Of a stretch of 64,000 nt of DNA, positions 1-9,417 are shown piece by piece; the first letter of the stretch is position 1; every line of letters begins with the position of its first letter. The notes under the pieces were generated by a model. The model made no database searches. It was not told the DNA's origin and saw only the letters and a program-made list of their open reading frames with translations. Made by a program: the position numbers and the translations under genes. Origin of the DNA: Biscogniauxia marginata (lineage: Eukaryota > Ascomycota > Sordariomycetes > Xylariales > Xylariaceae); NCBI GenBank assembly GCA_022695795.1, contig MU404148.1, positions 62,001 to 126,000 on the forward strand. Direction: 5' to 3'.

Positions 1-2
1 GT

Positions 3-1037
3 ACCCGGGTTTACTACCATCTTCCAGAGGCAAACTCGCCTAACAAGGCGAAATATGACGTTTGCCCTAGCTGTTACCTCGAGGGACGGATACCTAGTAA
101 CCAAACCAATACCCAATTCATCAAGGTGGAGAACAAGGCTTATTCGACAACCCTGGATCGTGATGCTCCATGGACTGATGCCGAAATTCTTCGACTACTC
201 GAGGCTCTAGAGAGGTACGACGACGATTGGGCCGAGATCGCTGAGCATGTGCGAACCCGAACCAGAGAAGAATGTGTTCTGCAGTTCCTCCAACTGGATA
301 TCGAGGACAAATATCTTGAGTCGGAAGCCCCTATCCATGCTCCTACGGGTCTTCAGATGCTAGGAAAACATGGCGGCCACCTCCCCTTCAGCCAAGCTGA
401 CAACCCTGTCATGTCTGTTATTGGCTTCCTTGCCAGTCTCGCAGACCCGAAAACAACAGCTGCGGCGGCCAAGAAATCTGTCGAAGAACTCCAACAAGGA
501 TTGCGCAATAAGATCGAGAGTGGTGATGGGTCGAATGTGAACGGGAAAGGCAAAGAGAAGGAGAAAGATGGCGATTCAATGGAGGTCGACATCTGCCAAG
601 AAACTACCACTACTACCACCACCACCTCGACGACTACTACTTTGGCAAGTATACCGCTAGCTGCGATGGGTGCTCGAGCTGGTGGTCTTGCCTCTCATGA
701 GGAGCGAGAAATGACTCGCCTTCTCTCGGCGGCCGTGAACATCACTCTACAGAAGATGGAGTTGAAGTTGAAATACTTCGACGAAATGGAAGGCATCTTG
801 CAAGCGGAGCGACGCGAGCTCGAAAGAGGTAGACAGCAGCTATTCCTCGACCGCCTTGCCTTCAAGAAGCGGGTTCGGGAAACCCAGGAGGGCCTAAAGA
901 CAGCAGCCGCTTCGGGTGGCGATGTCAAGATGGCCATGGATGTGGACGTAAATGGATTGACATTCACGACGGCCCCATCCCTGAGCTCTGTGCAGCCCCT
1001 CGGAAGCGATGGCAACATCAAGAGTTACGAGGCTTAA
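3..1037 (+). CDS. RSC8: SWI3/RSC8-family chromatin remodelling subunit, 3' part
   Basis: The gene runs in from the left edge. Its frame is open from base 3 with no start codon, giving 344 visible C-terminal residues ending at TAA 1035–1037. The first ~40 residues carry a cysteine pair (CPSC) and flanks typical of the ZZ-type zinc finger in SWI3-like proteins. A SANT domain follows (about residues 54–105, starting PWTDAEIL). After a low-complexity Thr/Ser linker there is the C-terminal helical, coiled-coil SWIRM-associated region (about 237–290, with LQKMELKLKYFDEME). This order is that of Swi3/Rsc8/Ssr2 subunits of SWI/SNF and RSC nucleosome remodellers; the N-terminal SWIRM domain should lie outside the window. 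The product would be nuclear. Whether it serves SWI/SNF, RSC or both cannot be told from this part. The family is clear; the exact paralogue is less sure. Confidence 0.88.
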   Translation, partial: TRVYYHLPEANSPNKAKYDVCPSCYLEGRIPSNQTNTQFIKVENKAYSTTLDRDAPWTDAEILRLLEALERYDDDWAEIAEHVRTRTREECVLQFLQLDIEDKYLESEAPIHAPTGLQMLGKHGGHLPFSQADNPVMSVIGFLASLADPKTTAAAAKKSVEELQQGLRNKIESGDGSNVNGKGKEKEKDGDSMEVDICQETTTTTTTTSTTTTLASIPLAAMGARAGGLASHEEREMTRLLSAAVNITLQKMELKLKYFDEMEGILQAERRELERGRQQLFLDRLAFKKRVRETQEGLKTAAASGGDVKMAMDVDVNGLTFTTAPSLSSVQPLGSDGNIKSYEA

Positions 1038-1585
1038 GCTTTCCCGAAGGAATGGATGGATGAATGAGCGGATAACTCTGGTGCAGGCGGCGAAATTCAG
1101 GTATTCTAAAGGGATTGATTGGCTTTTTCTTTTTCTTTCACCTAACCGATTTTTTTTTCTCGTTTCGGCGTTTGATGGCTGGATCATGCACCGACGAAAG
1201 GGGTTTTCTGTGAGAGTATAGTGTCCGCAACATGTACTACTATTACTGCCCTCGCCCCAGAGAACCGACCCCATAAATAGGACCTTCACTAGTTAGCCCG
1301 TGAAGGGACGGTGAATAAGAATTGTCTGTTAGCTAGCAAAAGACGATTGCCTTCTTTCTCTACGCCCGTGCATGTCTATATCAAGTAGCTAAAAGGGGGT
1401 TGGGTATCATTCATTAATGCAATTTTACTCCGGACCGATTGGTAGTATCTATATCTCCTCAAAATTGTCTGAGCACAGTAGAATTAACTGTCATCCATCC
1501 TGCCTCCTGCTGCTGATACTAAATATTACTCACAATATAAACCTCATTAATTAATCAGCCTGCGCGTGCGTGCTATGCTATCCCT
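1038..1585. other. Convergent 3' intergenic spacer
   Basis: About 550 bases lie between two converging stop codons. I see T-rich and A-rich stretches suited to 3' ends, and no supported gene. Short open frames here run back into the neighbouring coding sequence and look like chance. Confidence 0.6.
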
Positions 1586-3457
1586 TCACTCGACTTTCCC
1601 CTCCCACTCGCTATGATACCTCAACCCATCCCTCCAGCCCGGTCCCCAATCCACCACCGCCGCTGCTGCTGCCCCCCGGCGGCCCGGTCCCCGGGAGCGC
1701 GACTTCCGTGCGTCCTCTCCGCCATCATGGTCTTCTTTCTCTTCTGCGTCTTCACCCTCCGAACCCGTAGCGGCATCAGTAGCGGCGGGATCCTCCTCGT
1801 CGGACCTGCTGCGCAGCATGCGCCACAGCCGCGCCTCCTCGCGCGTCCGCGCCCGGGCGTCGAGCCGCTCCGCCGAGGCCTCGAGGGCGTGCTCGGCGCG
1901 GATCCGCGCCCGGAGGCCCTGCCCCGCGCGCGCCTTGCCCGCGTACGGGAGCGCGGAGTAGGTCGTCGCCTCGTCGAGGTCGCGGTCTACGGCGGCGGGG
2001 TCGGGGTCGAGATCACTCGTGTCGTCCCCGTCGTCGTCGTTGTTGTTGTCGTCTGCCATCTCGACGTCTTCTCCGGCGGGTGAGCGGGGTGGTGATGAGG
2101 AGGAGGAAATGGTAGATAGGGTGTCATCTGATGAGGAGGAGGAGTCTTGCGGTGTCGTTGCGGGTGGTGATGGGAGATCGAGTAGTGCGGCCTCGACGGC
2201 GTCGTAGGACATTATGTCGTATGAGGAGTCGTCGTCTTGGTCGGTGGAGGATTCGATATCTCCTTTTTCTTCTTCTCCTTCTTCCGTGCTTTCTCCGTCT
2301 TCGCCCTCGTGACTTTCGGAATTGTCGCTGTCGTTACCACCATCGTCCCCGTCTCCCCGTCCGTCTGTTGATACGTCCTCAAGCTCAGCGTGATCGTCGT
2401 ACACGTCCAGGCGTAGCCTGCGCGCGCACCGGGCCCAGAACCCCCGCGAGTCATCCTGCATGCCCACCGAGGCGGCGGCGGCCCTGACGTCGTGGGCCCG
2501 GACGAGCGGCCGCGTGCGGTGGCGCGGATCGCCGGCGTTCTTAGCGCGGATCCGCGAGCCCGCGACGTACGTCGAGGCGAGGAGCAGCCGCCGCGTGACG
2601 CTGACGGCGAGCGCGTGCAGGTCGGCGAAGGCCGTGGCCCGCACCGACGGCGCCTCCTCCGACGCGTACCGCCAGTTGCCGTCGGGCACCGCCGAGTTCA
2701 TGAAGACGCGGTCCGACAGCCGGAGCCAGTTGCGCACGGCGAACAGCTCGGCGAACGGCGGGATGTGGTCCTGTTGCCCCCCCCGTTGGTGCTGGTGCTG
2801 GTGCTCGAGCACCTGCGCGAGCGCCGGCGTGATCAGCCAGCGGCCGTGCCATCTCTTCTGCTCGAGGGTCTCCTCGTAGCGCTCCTGCCGCAGCGCGACG
2901 CCGTCTGCCGCCTCCTCCAGCGCGGCGCAGCACTCCTGGCCGATCTCCACCGCGGCTGGGACGTCGACTAGCTGCACGGCCCGCCGCCGCTTGTCCTCGT
3001 CCTCGCGCCGGCGCCGGTCGAAGTCGTCCAGCAGGATCATGTACTGGCGCACCTCGGGCTCGCTCTTGGTCCGGATCCGCGAGGCGATGCCGGCGAGGTC
3101 GTCCCTCCCGAGGCGGCCCAGGGCCGAGAAGAAGGCTTCCTTCTCGGCGGCGCTCCACCCCACGGCGCCGACCTGGGTGCGCTCGAGCGGCGGACCGCCC
3201 TCGTGGATGATGCCCGCGGCCGCATCCTGGATGTCCTCGTTCAGGAGGCTGAGGTACTGGAAGTTGAATGCTCCTCTGACGCGTTTGAGGGAAGGCAGGA
3301 CGCTTGGCTGGCGCGATCCGCTGCGCCGTCGCTTGCGTGGGACGCTGACACCTCTTGGCTCTCGTTCACCCGTCGAGTCCGGAAGTGATCCTGGCTCATC
3401 GGGGATCTCGGCGTCAAAGTCGCTATCGCCCGGCTGGTACTCGTTGTCTGAATCCAT
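1586..3457 (-). CDS. RRN5: RRN5-like RNA polymerase I upstream activation factor subunit
   Basis: Single-exon reading frame of 623 residues; ATG at 3457, TGA at 1586–1588. A SANT-like domain (about residues 98–146, starting GWSAAEKEAFFSALGRLG) follows a basic N-terminus with an NLS-like KRRR. After a conserved helical middle region comes a long acidic, Ser/Asp-rich stretch (about 370–480), then a basic, charged C-terminus. This layout, with the SANT preceded by YLSLLNEDI, matches fungal Rrn5 proteins, which belong to the UAF complex that activates rDNA promoters for Pol I. The coding DNA is strikingly GC-rich in its 3' two thirds, which opens long meaningless frames on the other strand. It converges with the upstream remodeller gene and diverges from IRC3. 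The assignment rests on remembered family resemblance. Confidence 0.72.
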   Translation of the reverse strand: MDSDNEYQPGDSDFDAEIPDEPGSLPDSTGEREPRGVSVPRKRRRSGSRQPSVLPSLKRVRGAFNFQYLSLLNEDIQDAAAGIIHEGGPPLERTQVGAVGWSAAEKEAFFSALGRLGRDDLAGIASRIRTKSEPEVRQYMILLDDFDRRRREDEDKRRRAVQLVDVPAAVEIGQECCAALEEAADGVALRQERYEETLEQKRWHGRWLITPALAQVLEHQHQHQRGGQQDHIPPFAELFAVRNWLRLSDRVFMNSAVPDGNWRYASEEAPSVRATAFADLHALAVSVTRRLLLASTYVAGSRIRAKNAGDPRHRTRPLVRAHDVRAAAASVGMQDDSRGFWARCARRLRLDVYDDHAELEDVSTDGRGDGDDGGNDSDNSESHEGEDGESTEEGEEEKGDIESSTDQDDDSSYDIMSYDAVEAALLDLPSPPATTPQDSSSSSDDTLSTISSSSSPPRSPAGEDVEMADDNNNDDDGDDTSDLDPDPAAVDRDLDEATTYSALPYAGKARAGQGLRARIRAEHALEASAERLDARARTREEARLWRMLRSRSDEEDPAATDAATGSEGEDAEEKEDHDGGEDARKSRSRGPGRRGAAAAAVVDWGPGWRDGLRYHSEWEGKVE

Positions 3458-4276
3458 GCATATAGGACGTGTCTATGCATTTATCCATATGCTTTGATAG
3501 AAGGACAAGCTCTTTTTATTTTTGCTCGCTAAAGCAAACGTGTTGAGAAGTCGACGAAGTTTTGAAGCGGCTTCTGACTACCAGGTTAAATAAAAAAAGA
3601 TAGGCAGACACCGGTCTGGAAACGAATGATTCATTCCCTCGGGGGACATTCTGCGGTTAGTCCTGCAAGAAGCCCTGTTGGTTTTGGTATTTGGTTGCTT
3701 ACATGGAAACTTGAGGTCAAAAGGAGATCTTTGCACTTTGTACATTATACTTAATTTATTAGAGGTCGTTCATGTTGTCGTCCTCTTGAACTTTACAACC
3801 TCGATAGAGCGTTATCTTGCTAGACCATCCCACGAGTCGGGATTCATCCATCCCTATCTACATTCCTCTGGCCGCAATCCTAATAGATATCTTGAATTAA
3901 AAAACAATGCCTACCTAGAGAATCATATTTATTTTTTAAAATAAATTGCATATTTAAAACTGTCTAAGACATCTGGCATTATAAGTTATGTAGATAAACA
4001 AGGACGAGTTCGTCTTAATAGTTACAAAATGGTGCTTAGATAAGTAATTACACAAGGTTAAGTAGGTACCTTAGTAGGTAGGTAGGTAGGTATATATCCA
4101 ACCTTAAGTGCCCCGTATTCTCCTATATTTAGTCGTGCTACGAATATCGTTTAGTTAAATATGCTCCATCGCTTTACAACTTGTCCCGGGACAAATTTTG
4201 GTACAAATTCTTCAATGAACACCGTTTTGGCTTAAAATCGTTGCTTAGAAGGACTGCCACTCTACACGATGCCGCC
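3458..4276. promoter_or_regulatory. Divergent RRN5/IRC3 intergenic region
   Basis: This 0.8-kb AT-rich spacer separates two divergently transcribed genes and must hold both promoters. It contains a TAGG tandem run near 4071–4091 and several AGGTACC-like motifs that recur elsewhere in the window. I see no gene in it. Confidence 0.5.
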
Positions 4277-6277
4277 ATGTCCCGTCTTCGTCCAAGATGG
4301 ATACATTTAATGTGTTCTTTACAGCGATCATTTATTGCTAGACCTTACTGGGGGGCCCTTCCAAGGCTTGTTACGGCATACGCGACCGCTGCATCGCCGT
4401 CCTCACTCGGGCCCCAGCCCATACAACTCCGGGATTACCAGGAGGAATGCATCCAATCCGTCATATCCTCGCTACAAAATGGCCATAAGCGACTGGGCAT
4501 ATCTCTTGCAACAGGCTCGGGGAAAACTGTCATATTCACTCAACTGATTGACAGGATCAAACCCAGCTCTAAATCAGCCGACCAAACATTAATCTTAGCT
4601 CACAGACGGGAGCTCGTGGAACAGGCGGCAAGGCATTGCAGCAATGCCTATCCAGATAAGTCGGTCGAGATCGAAATGGGCGGGTTGCAAGCCTCGGGCA
4701 TGGCGGACATTACTGTTGCCAGTATCCAGAGCATTACCTCGGGGGATCGCATTACCAAGTTCGACCCTAGCCGGTTCAAGCTTGTGCTTGTTGATGAAGC
4801 CCATCACATTGTTGCACCTGGGTACTTGAGGACCTTGGAGCACTTCAACCTTGACACCAAGAAGCTCGATTCCCCGAATCTCATCGGGGTATCTGCAACC
4901 TTCTCACGCTTCGATGGGCTCCGGTTAGGGGCCGCCATAGATGAGATAGTGTACCACAAAGATTACGTTGACATGATCGGGGATAAATGGCTTTCGGACG
5001 TCATATTCACAACCGTCGAGTCACGCGCGGACATATCCAATGTCAGGCGCGGCGCGAATGGCGACTTTCAGTCAAGCGAGTTGTCTAAGGCAGTCAACAC
5101 GGAGCAGACGAATGAGATTACAGTCCGCAGTTGGTTAGCGAAAGCTGCAGAGAGAAAATCCACCCTGGTCTTTTGTGTAGACCTTGCGCACGTCGCCGGC
5201 CTGACTCAAACTTTCCGACAACACGGCATTGATGCTAGATTCATCACGGGAGACACCCCAAAAAATGAAAGAGGAGAGCGCTTAGACGCTTTCAGGCGCG
5301 GGGAGTTTCCGGTTCTCATTAATTGTGGTGTTTTTACTGAGGGAACTGACATCCCCAACATTGACTGCGTCGTTCTGGCCAGACCAACACGTTCTCGCAA
5401 CCTCTTAGTCCAGATGATCGGCCGCGGCATGCGTCTCTATCCCGGAAAGACCAACTGTCATATCATCGACATGGTCTCAAGTCTAGCTACTGGCATTGTC
5501 ACAACCCCTACATTGTTCGGCCTTGATCCGTCTGAAATAGTCAAGGATGCATCTGTAAAGACGCTGCGAGACCTGAAAGATCGAAAGGAAGCAGAAAGAG
5601 TGAGGATGGAAGAAGTTATCGAAGCTGCTACCGAAACTACCCTGGCTACCACCAAAAAAAGGCTGAATTATAAAATCACTTTCGCCGAATATGACACAGT
5701 GTTCGATTTGATCGCAGATACATCTGGTGAAAGGCATATCAGAATGCTCAGTAATAACTCTTGGGTGCAAGTTGGACCAGATAAATATGTTCTCTCTAGC
5801 TCAGACGGGTCGTACATTCGATTAGTGAAGAACGAGACAGCTGAAGACGAAGGATCGAAGTTCGAGGCCTGGGAGATCCGGCCTCTGCCATCGAGTAAAT
5901 CTGGTAAATCGCCTTTTGCAAAGCCACGCCGTATACTTGGAGCCTCCACTTTTGTCGATGCCGTACACGGCAGCGACAGCTACGCATCAGAAAAGTACCC
6001 TCACATGTTCATCTCGAGGAATTCGCGCTGGCGTGACGGGCCGCCCACGGAGGGCCAACTAAAGTTTCTAAACAAGCTGCGGAAAGACGATTCGAAACTA
6101 GGGCCAGCCGACATCACGAAAGGGAGAGCTTCAGATATGATCACGAAGGTGTGTCATGGTGCTCGAGGTCGTTTCACGAAGCTTAAAGTAGATAAGCGAC
6201 GAAGGCTACGGAAGATTGCAATGGAAGAGAAGGCGGAAGCGCGAGAAAAGGTCTCAGTCGGGTCTTTATCGGGTTGA
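4277..6277 (+). CDS. IRC3: Mitochondrial DEAD/DEAH-box helicase IRC3
   Basis: Encodes 666 residues. I chose the ATG at 4277 (context gccgccATG); the frame is open further upstream but offers only a TTG at 4181. The N-terminus is rich in Arg and hydrophobics without acids, as in a mitochondrial presequence. Superfamily 2 helicase motifs follow: a Q-like LRDYQEE near 51, Walker A ATGSGKT at 78–84, DEAH at 173–176, SAT at 206–208, then the second RecA-like domain with TEGTD and the arginine-finger motif QMIGRGMRLYPGK. The C-terminus ends in a basic tail. This is the pattern of Irc3, a mitochondrial branched-DNA helicase needed for mtDNA maintenance in yeast. It is an orthologue-level call from motif order and length. 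Confidence 0.88.
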   Translation: MSRLRPRWIHLMCSLQRSFIARPYWGALPRLVTAYATAASPSSLGPQPIQLRDYQEECIQSVISSLQNGHKRLGISLATGSGKTVIFTQLIDRIKPSSKSADQTLILAHRRELVEQAARHCSNAYPDKSVEIEMGGLQASGMADITVASIQSITSGDRITKFDPSRFKLVLVDEAHHIVAPGYLRTLEHFNLDTKKLDSPNLIGVSATFSRFDGLRLGAAIDEIVYHKDYVDMIGDKWLSDVIFTTVESRADISNVRRGANGDFQSSELSKAVNTEQTNEITVRSWLAKAAERKSTLVFCVDLAHVAGLTQTFRQHGIDARFITGDTPKNERGERLDAFRRGEFPVLINCGVFTEGTDIPNIDCVVLARPTRSRNLLVQMIGRGMRLYPGKTNCHIIDMVSSLATGIVTTPTLFGLDPSEIVKDASVKTLRDLKDRKEAERVRMEEVIEAATETTLATTKKRLNYKITFAEYDTVFDLIADTSGERHIRMLSNNSWVQVGPDKYVLSSSDGSYIRLVKNETAEDEGSKFEAWEIRPLPSSKSGKSPFAKPRRILGASTFVDAVHGSDSYASEKYPHMFISRNSRWRDGPPTEGQLKFLNKLRKDDSKLGPADITKGRASDMITKVCHGARGRFTKLKVDKRRRLRKIAMEEKAEAREKVSVGSLSG

Positions 6278-6701
6278 GTCTATAGAAGGTAGCAAACTGA
6301 GTCAACCCTTGATTGTGTGAGCCGGGGGGTTTTCCCTTTGTCGATGAGGCTGCACGTGGACTAAGCTGGGTTGTCCGCAAGTTTAATTGCACTGTTGAAC
6401 TCGGTGTAAGGTGTTCACTGACGAGATCATTTTGCTTGCATTTAAAGGTCCTGTGACCAACGACTCAAAAAAGTTCTCCAATTTTGTACCAACATCTCAC
6501 CGTTCTCCTCCTAGAGAATAAAGCACAACTCACATTTTCAACCTACTCTAGTTTCGTTATGTCCAGGAAACTTTCCTTCATTATGAGCTATCCTTTTCCC
6601 CAAGGCCCGATCAGGAATATCTCACCAATCCCGCCTCTTCCAGCACTTCGACAACTACTAGAAACGACATCTTCATTATTCTGTAAGACCACAGAATCAT
6701 C
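6278..6701. other. Intergenic spacer between IRC3 and the unknown gene
   Basis: About 420 bases with no supported gene. The second half is pyrimidine-rich and probably forms the 5' leader of the next gene. Confidence 0.5.
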
Positions 6702-8249
6702 ATGGGTGACCCAATAGCCTCTGAGACTGAGACGCATCCTCGTCTCCCACCTCGCGCAGTTTCCCTCAACAACTCCCCGTCTAAGCTTGCAGGTGCACTT
6801 ATCGACTTTTCCCAAGTACGGAACGCATCAACTTCTCCGCCCTCTCCTGCGCCCTCGCCTCCATCGTCACTATGGCCTGAGCCGGTTCACACGCCTCGCA
6901 TAACACATGAGGCAATACCTAATGCCGGAGGAAACGCATATGCTTTACCCGAGCCGCCTGCAGACGACGCACCAAACTTGCCCGTGGAAACAAAGACTAG
7001 GGATATGTGGGAAAACACTAGTTACAGAAACTCGACCATCGCTTCGTGTCTAGCTCGGGCTCAGGTAAGATCTGGGCCTCGAATAGATTCACGAAGCCAT
7101 TACCCTGATGTCAGTTCCCAGAAGCTGCCACTCAAAAACTGGAGAGCTTATCCACAACGAGAAGCTCCCGAGATCGAAACATACGACTTAGCTACGGCAA
7201 CTTGTTATGGCATTCCACCGGACCCATTCCCCCAGTACTTAAAGCAATCACATGCTCTCCAACAGTGGATGTGCCAAAAAATCAAGGAGATAATACATTC
7301 AAGGAATGGGATGGGGTTGCACGCACATGAACGCTCAGCTGTCGGGGGGATAACCCCAGCATCCCTTGAGGATGACTCGCTTGATAAGTTAGTAGCCAAG
7401 CTAAAAATAATTGTAAGGGGGGGTGAAAGCATTTCTGAATACGAATCAAATCTTATTCGGGAGATTTTAGACAGATACACTGCATTCGTCGACATTAAGA
7501 GCTACGAAAGCTGGCATTCTACAGAGCGTTACCTATCCGGTTTTGCGCATCATCGTCCCAAACAGGCCCTGTCGAAAGTCGAGCGCTTGCTCGGCTCCGA
7601 CGGATCCATGCCTTGCAAGCCTGATGTGCTTGACATGCCGACCCATAGCAAGTCATGTTTTCTTGATGCTCCTACACGCTACTCTGTCGACGAAGCGGCA
7701 GCCACAGGCCTTGGGAATAGCGTGGTTCCCCCGAAAAAGCGTATGGTAGACAAACCTGTAGAGGTGTTGATACCAGATTGGTTCCCCGTCTTGGAGGCCC
7801 AAAAGAAGATCAAGCTAGTTGGCAAAACCCCTGCGGCTCGGTTGCAAGACTTGCTTAACTACATCTGGGCACTGGAAGTAAAGGTTAAACAGTTGAAGTA
7901 CCAAGAGGAACATCCATCGGAGGAAGGGGTCGCGAAGAACCACAAGTGGGATCAGGTCTGGCACAACCCTAATCCTAACTGGAGGCATGAAACACAGCGA
8001 AAGTCGGGCGGCTGGTGGAAGTGCAGAAGCGATCCGGATGCCCCTAAGGTTGAGCAAAAGTGCGAAGCATGTCGAGGTTCCGAAAAGCCCCGGGAGGATT
8101 TTAAGCAGAGGCCGCCGCAGCAGATGCTAGACGAACATATGAACATGATCATGGAGGCAATGAGGGAGGTGGCTAACGCCGACAAGGCCGAGGTGCTAGC
8201 ACGCATGGGCAAGAGGAAGGATGAATCCGATGTACTCCCCCAGATGTAG
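6702..8249 (+). CDS. Unrecognised protein, 496 or 515 aa
   Basis: I do not recognise this protein. The ATG at 6702 has a good context (catcATGGG) and the frame is open for 515 codons. A strong donor (CAG|GTAAGA at 7065) and an acceptor ending at 7121, with a CTGAT branch site between, define a likely 57-nt intron. Its length is a multiple of three and it has no stop, so the frame stays open either way; splicing gives 496 residues. The N-terminus is Pro/Ser-rich and disordered. The middle is mixed-charge and probably helical. Near the C-terminus, GGWWKCRSD and CEACRG give three cysteines that could belong to a small zinc-binding motif, followed by a helical charged tail. No signal peptide or membrane segment is seen. 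Confidence 0.7.
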   Translation: MGDPIASETETHPRLPPRAVSLNNSPSKLAGALIDFSQVRNASTSPPSPAPSPPSSLWPEPVHTPRITHEAIPNAGGNAYALPEPPADDAPNLPVETKTRDMWENTSYRNSTIASCLARAQVRSGPRIDSRSHYPDVSSQKLPLKNWRAYPQREAPEIETYDLATATCYGIPPDPFPQYLKQSHALQQWMCQKIKEIIHSRNGMGLHAHERSAVGGITPASLEDDSLDKLVAKLKIIVRGGESISEYESNLIREILDRYTAFVDIKSYESWHSTERYLSGFAHHRPKQALSKVERLLGSDGSMPCKPDVLDMPTHSKSCFLDAPTRYSVDEAAATGLGNSVVPPKKRMVDKPVEVLIPDWFPVLEAQKKIKLVGKTPAARLQDLLNYIWALEVKVKQLKYQEEHPSEEGVAKNHKWDQVWHNPNPNWRHETQRKSGGWWKCRSDPDAPKVEQKCEACRGSEKPREDFKQRPPQQMLDEHMNMIMEAMREVANADKAEVLARMGKRKDESDVLPQM

Positions 8250-9417
8250 CAGGCCCAGAAAGATGTCCAGAAAGATCTAGAGACCGTTCACGCGCTACAC
8301 TGAGAGCAAAGATCCAGGTTTCATGCCCTCTCAGTGGGCATCATCTGCGCGGACGAATTGCATCCATGAACACACATTTGCGGAGCCTGGTAGAAAGCCT
8401 CTCGGTTTTTTAATAGCAGATGTCTACCTGGTGTCCATTAATAGGAGCTTTTTGACTAACGGGCATTGAGTAATCAGTCCGGCCTTCTCTTGGGCTATTT
8501 AAATTCTATGGCCATGTTGACGGTGATAGAAGGACTGGGGACTCGGGGTGCCTCCTCCCTAAGCAGAGTAACAGGCTCAAAGTATCCTCAAAGTATCCTC
8601 CAGGTACCTAGTTGTATATGGATTATATGTGTACTGCAAGTGATTCTTATACTTAGGTAGGTATTTGAGGTCTTGATACGATACAAGACGGCTACCTCAA
8701 CCAGGCTGACCTCTTAGGTTAGGGGGTTAAGCCTCGCGGTTGATTCTAATAGCACGCAGTTAGAAATAGTTGATCATGTTATCGCCATGCATATTATTCA
8801 CATCGGGTACCATAAGCCCCCTTCGTGTACCTCTCGTGGCTGCCTAATCCATCTAAATATCAAGGTATTGATTATATGCATGTTCAACTCAGCACGTACT
8901 CATTCCCGTGATAGCGTTGCCCAGCTAATCCCCCGACAACACCTACCAAAGCTACGAGGCCACCCAGAGACTGACAGTTCACGATTTCACGCGCGTGTCA
9001 TTACGCGGACATTTATAAGGAAGGAACGGTCGCGTTTGACAAATTTCCCATCTCCCCCTTCCTTCCCTTTTCATCTCTGTCTACATACACACACACACAC
9101 ACACACACACCACTCCTGCCCTTTCTAGCCAAATCAATACTCGCGGCTTCTCGAGACGACGGGACCTCACCTCATTATCTCAATTACATCACCTCTCGGA
9201 TCTTGTGTCTATCCTGTACTCATCTTCTTTTCCCCCCACACTCGGATGTAGTCCAGCATCATCTTCGTTAAGATCCCATTCCGCTTCATACGCCCACCCA
9301 CAGCAGACTATCTCCTCCTACATTGTTTATCAACACAGTACTCTTCAGCCATTTCCCTATCATTCAGATAAATATCCATCCGTTTATTGAGTCGCACAGC
9401 GAGCACCCTTGTCCACT
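8250..9417. other. Spacer upstream of the dynamin-like GTPase
   Basis: About 1.2 kb without a supported gene. It contains AGGTACC/TAGGTAGG motifs near 8603–8665, a CA microsatellite at about 9087–9112 and a C/T-rich leader directly before the GTPase start. Confidence 0.5.
9087..9112. repeat. (CA)n microsatellite
   Basis: An uninterrupted run of about 13 CA units lies in the 5' flank of the GTPase gene. Confidence 0.9.

Noticed and set aside
1613..2971. Several 100–160-codon plus-strand frames opposite RRN5
   Set aside because: They are Arg-rich shadows created by GC-rich coding sequence on the minus strand.
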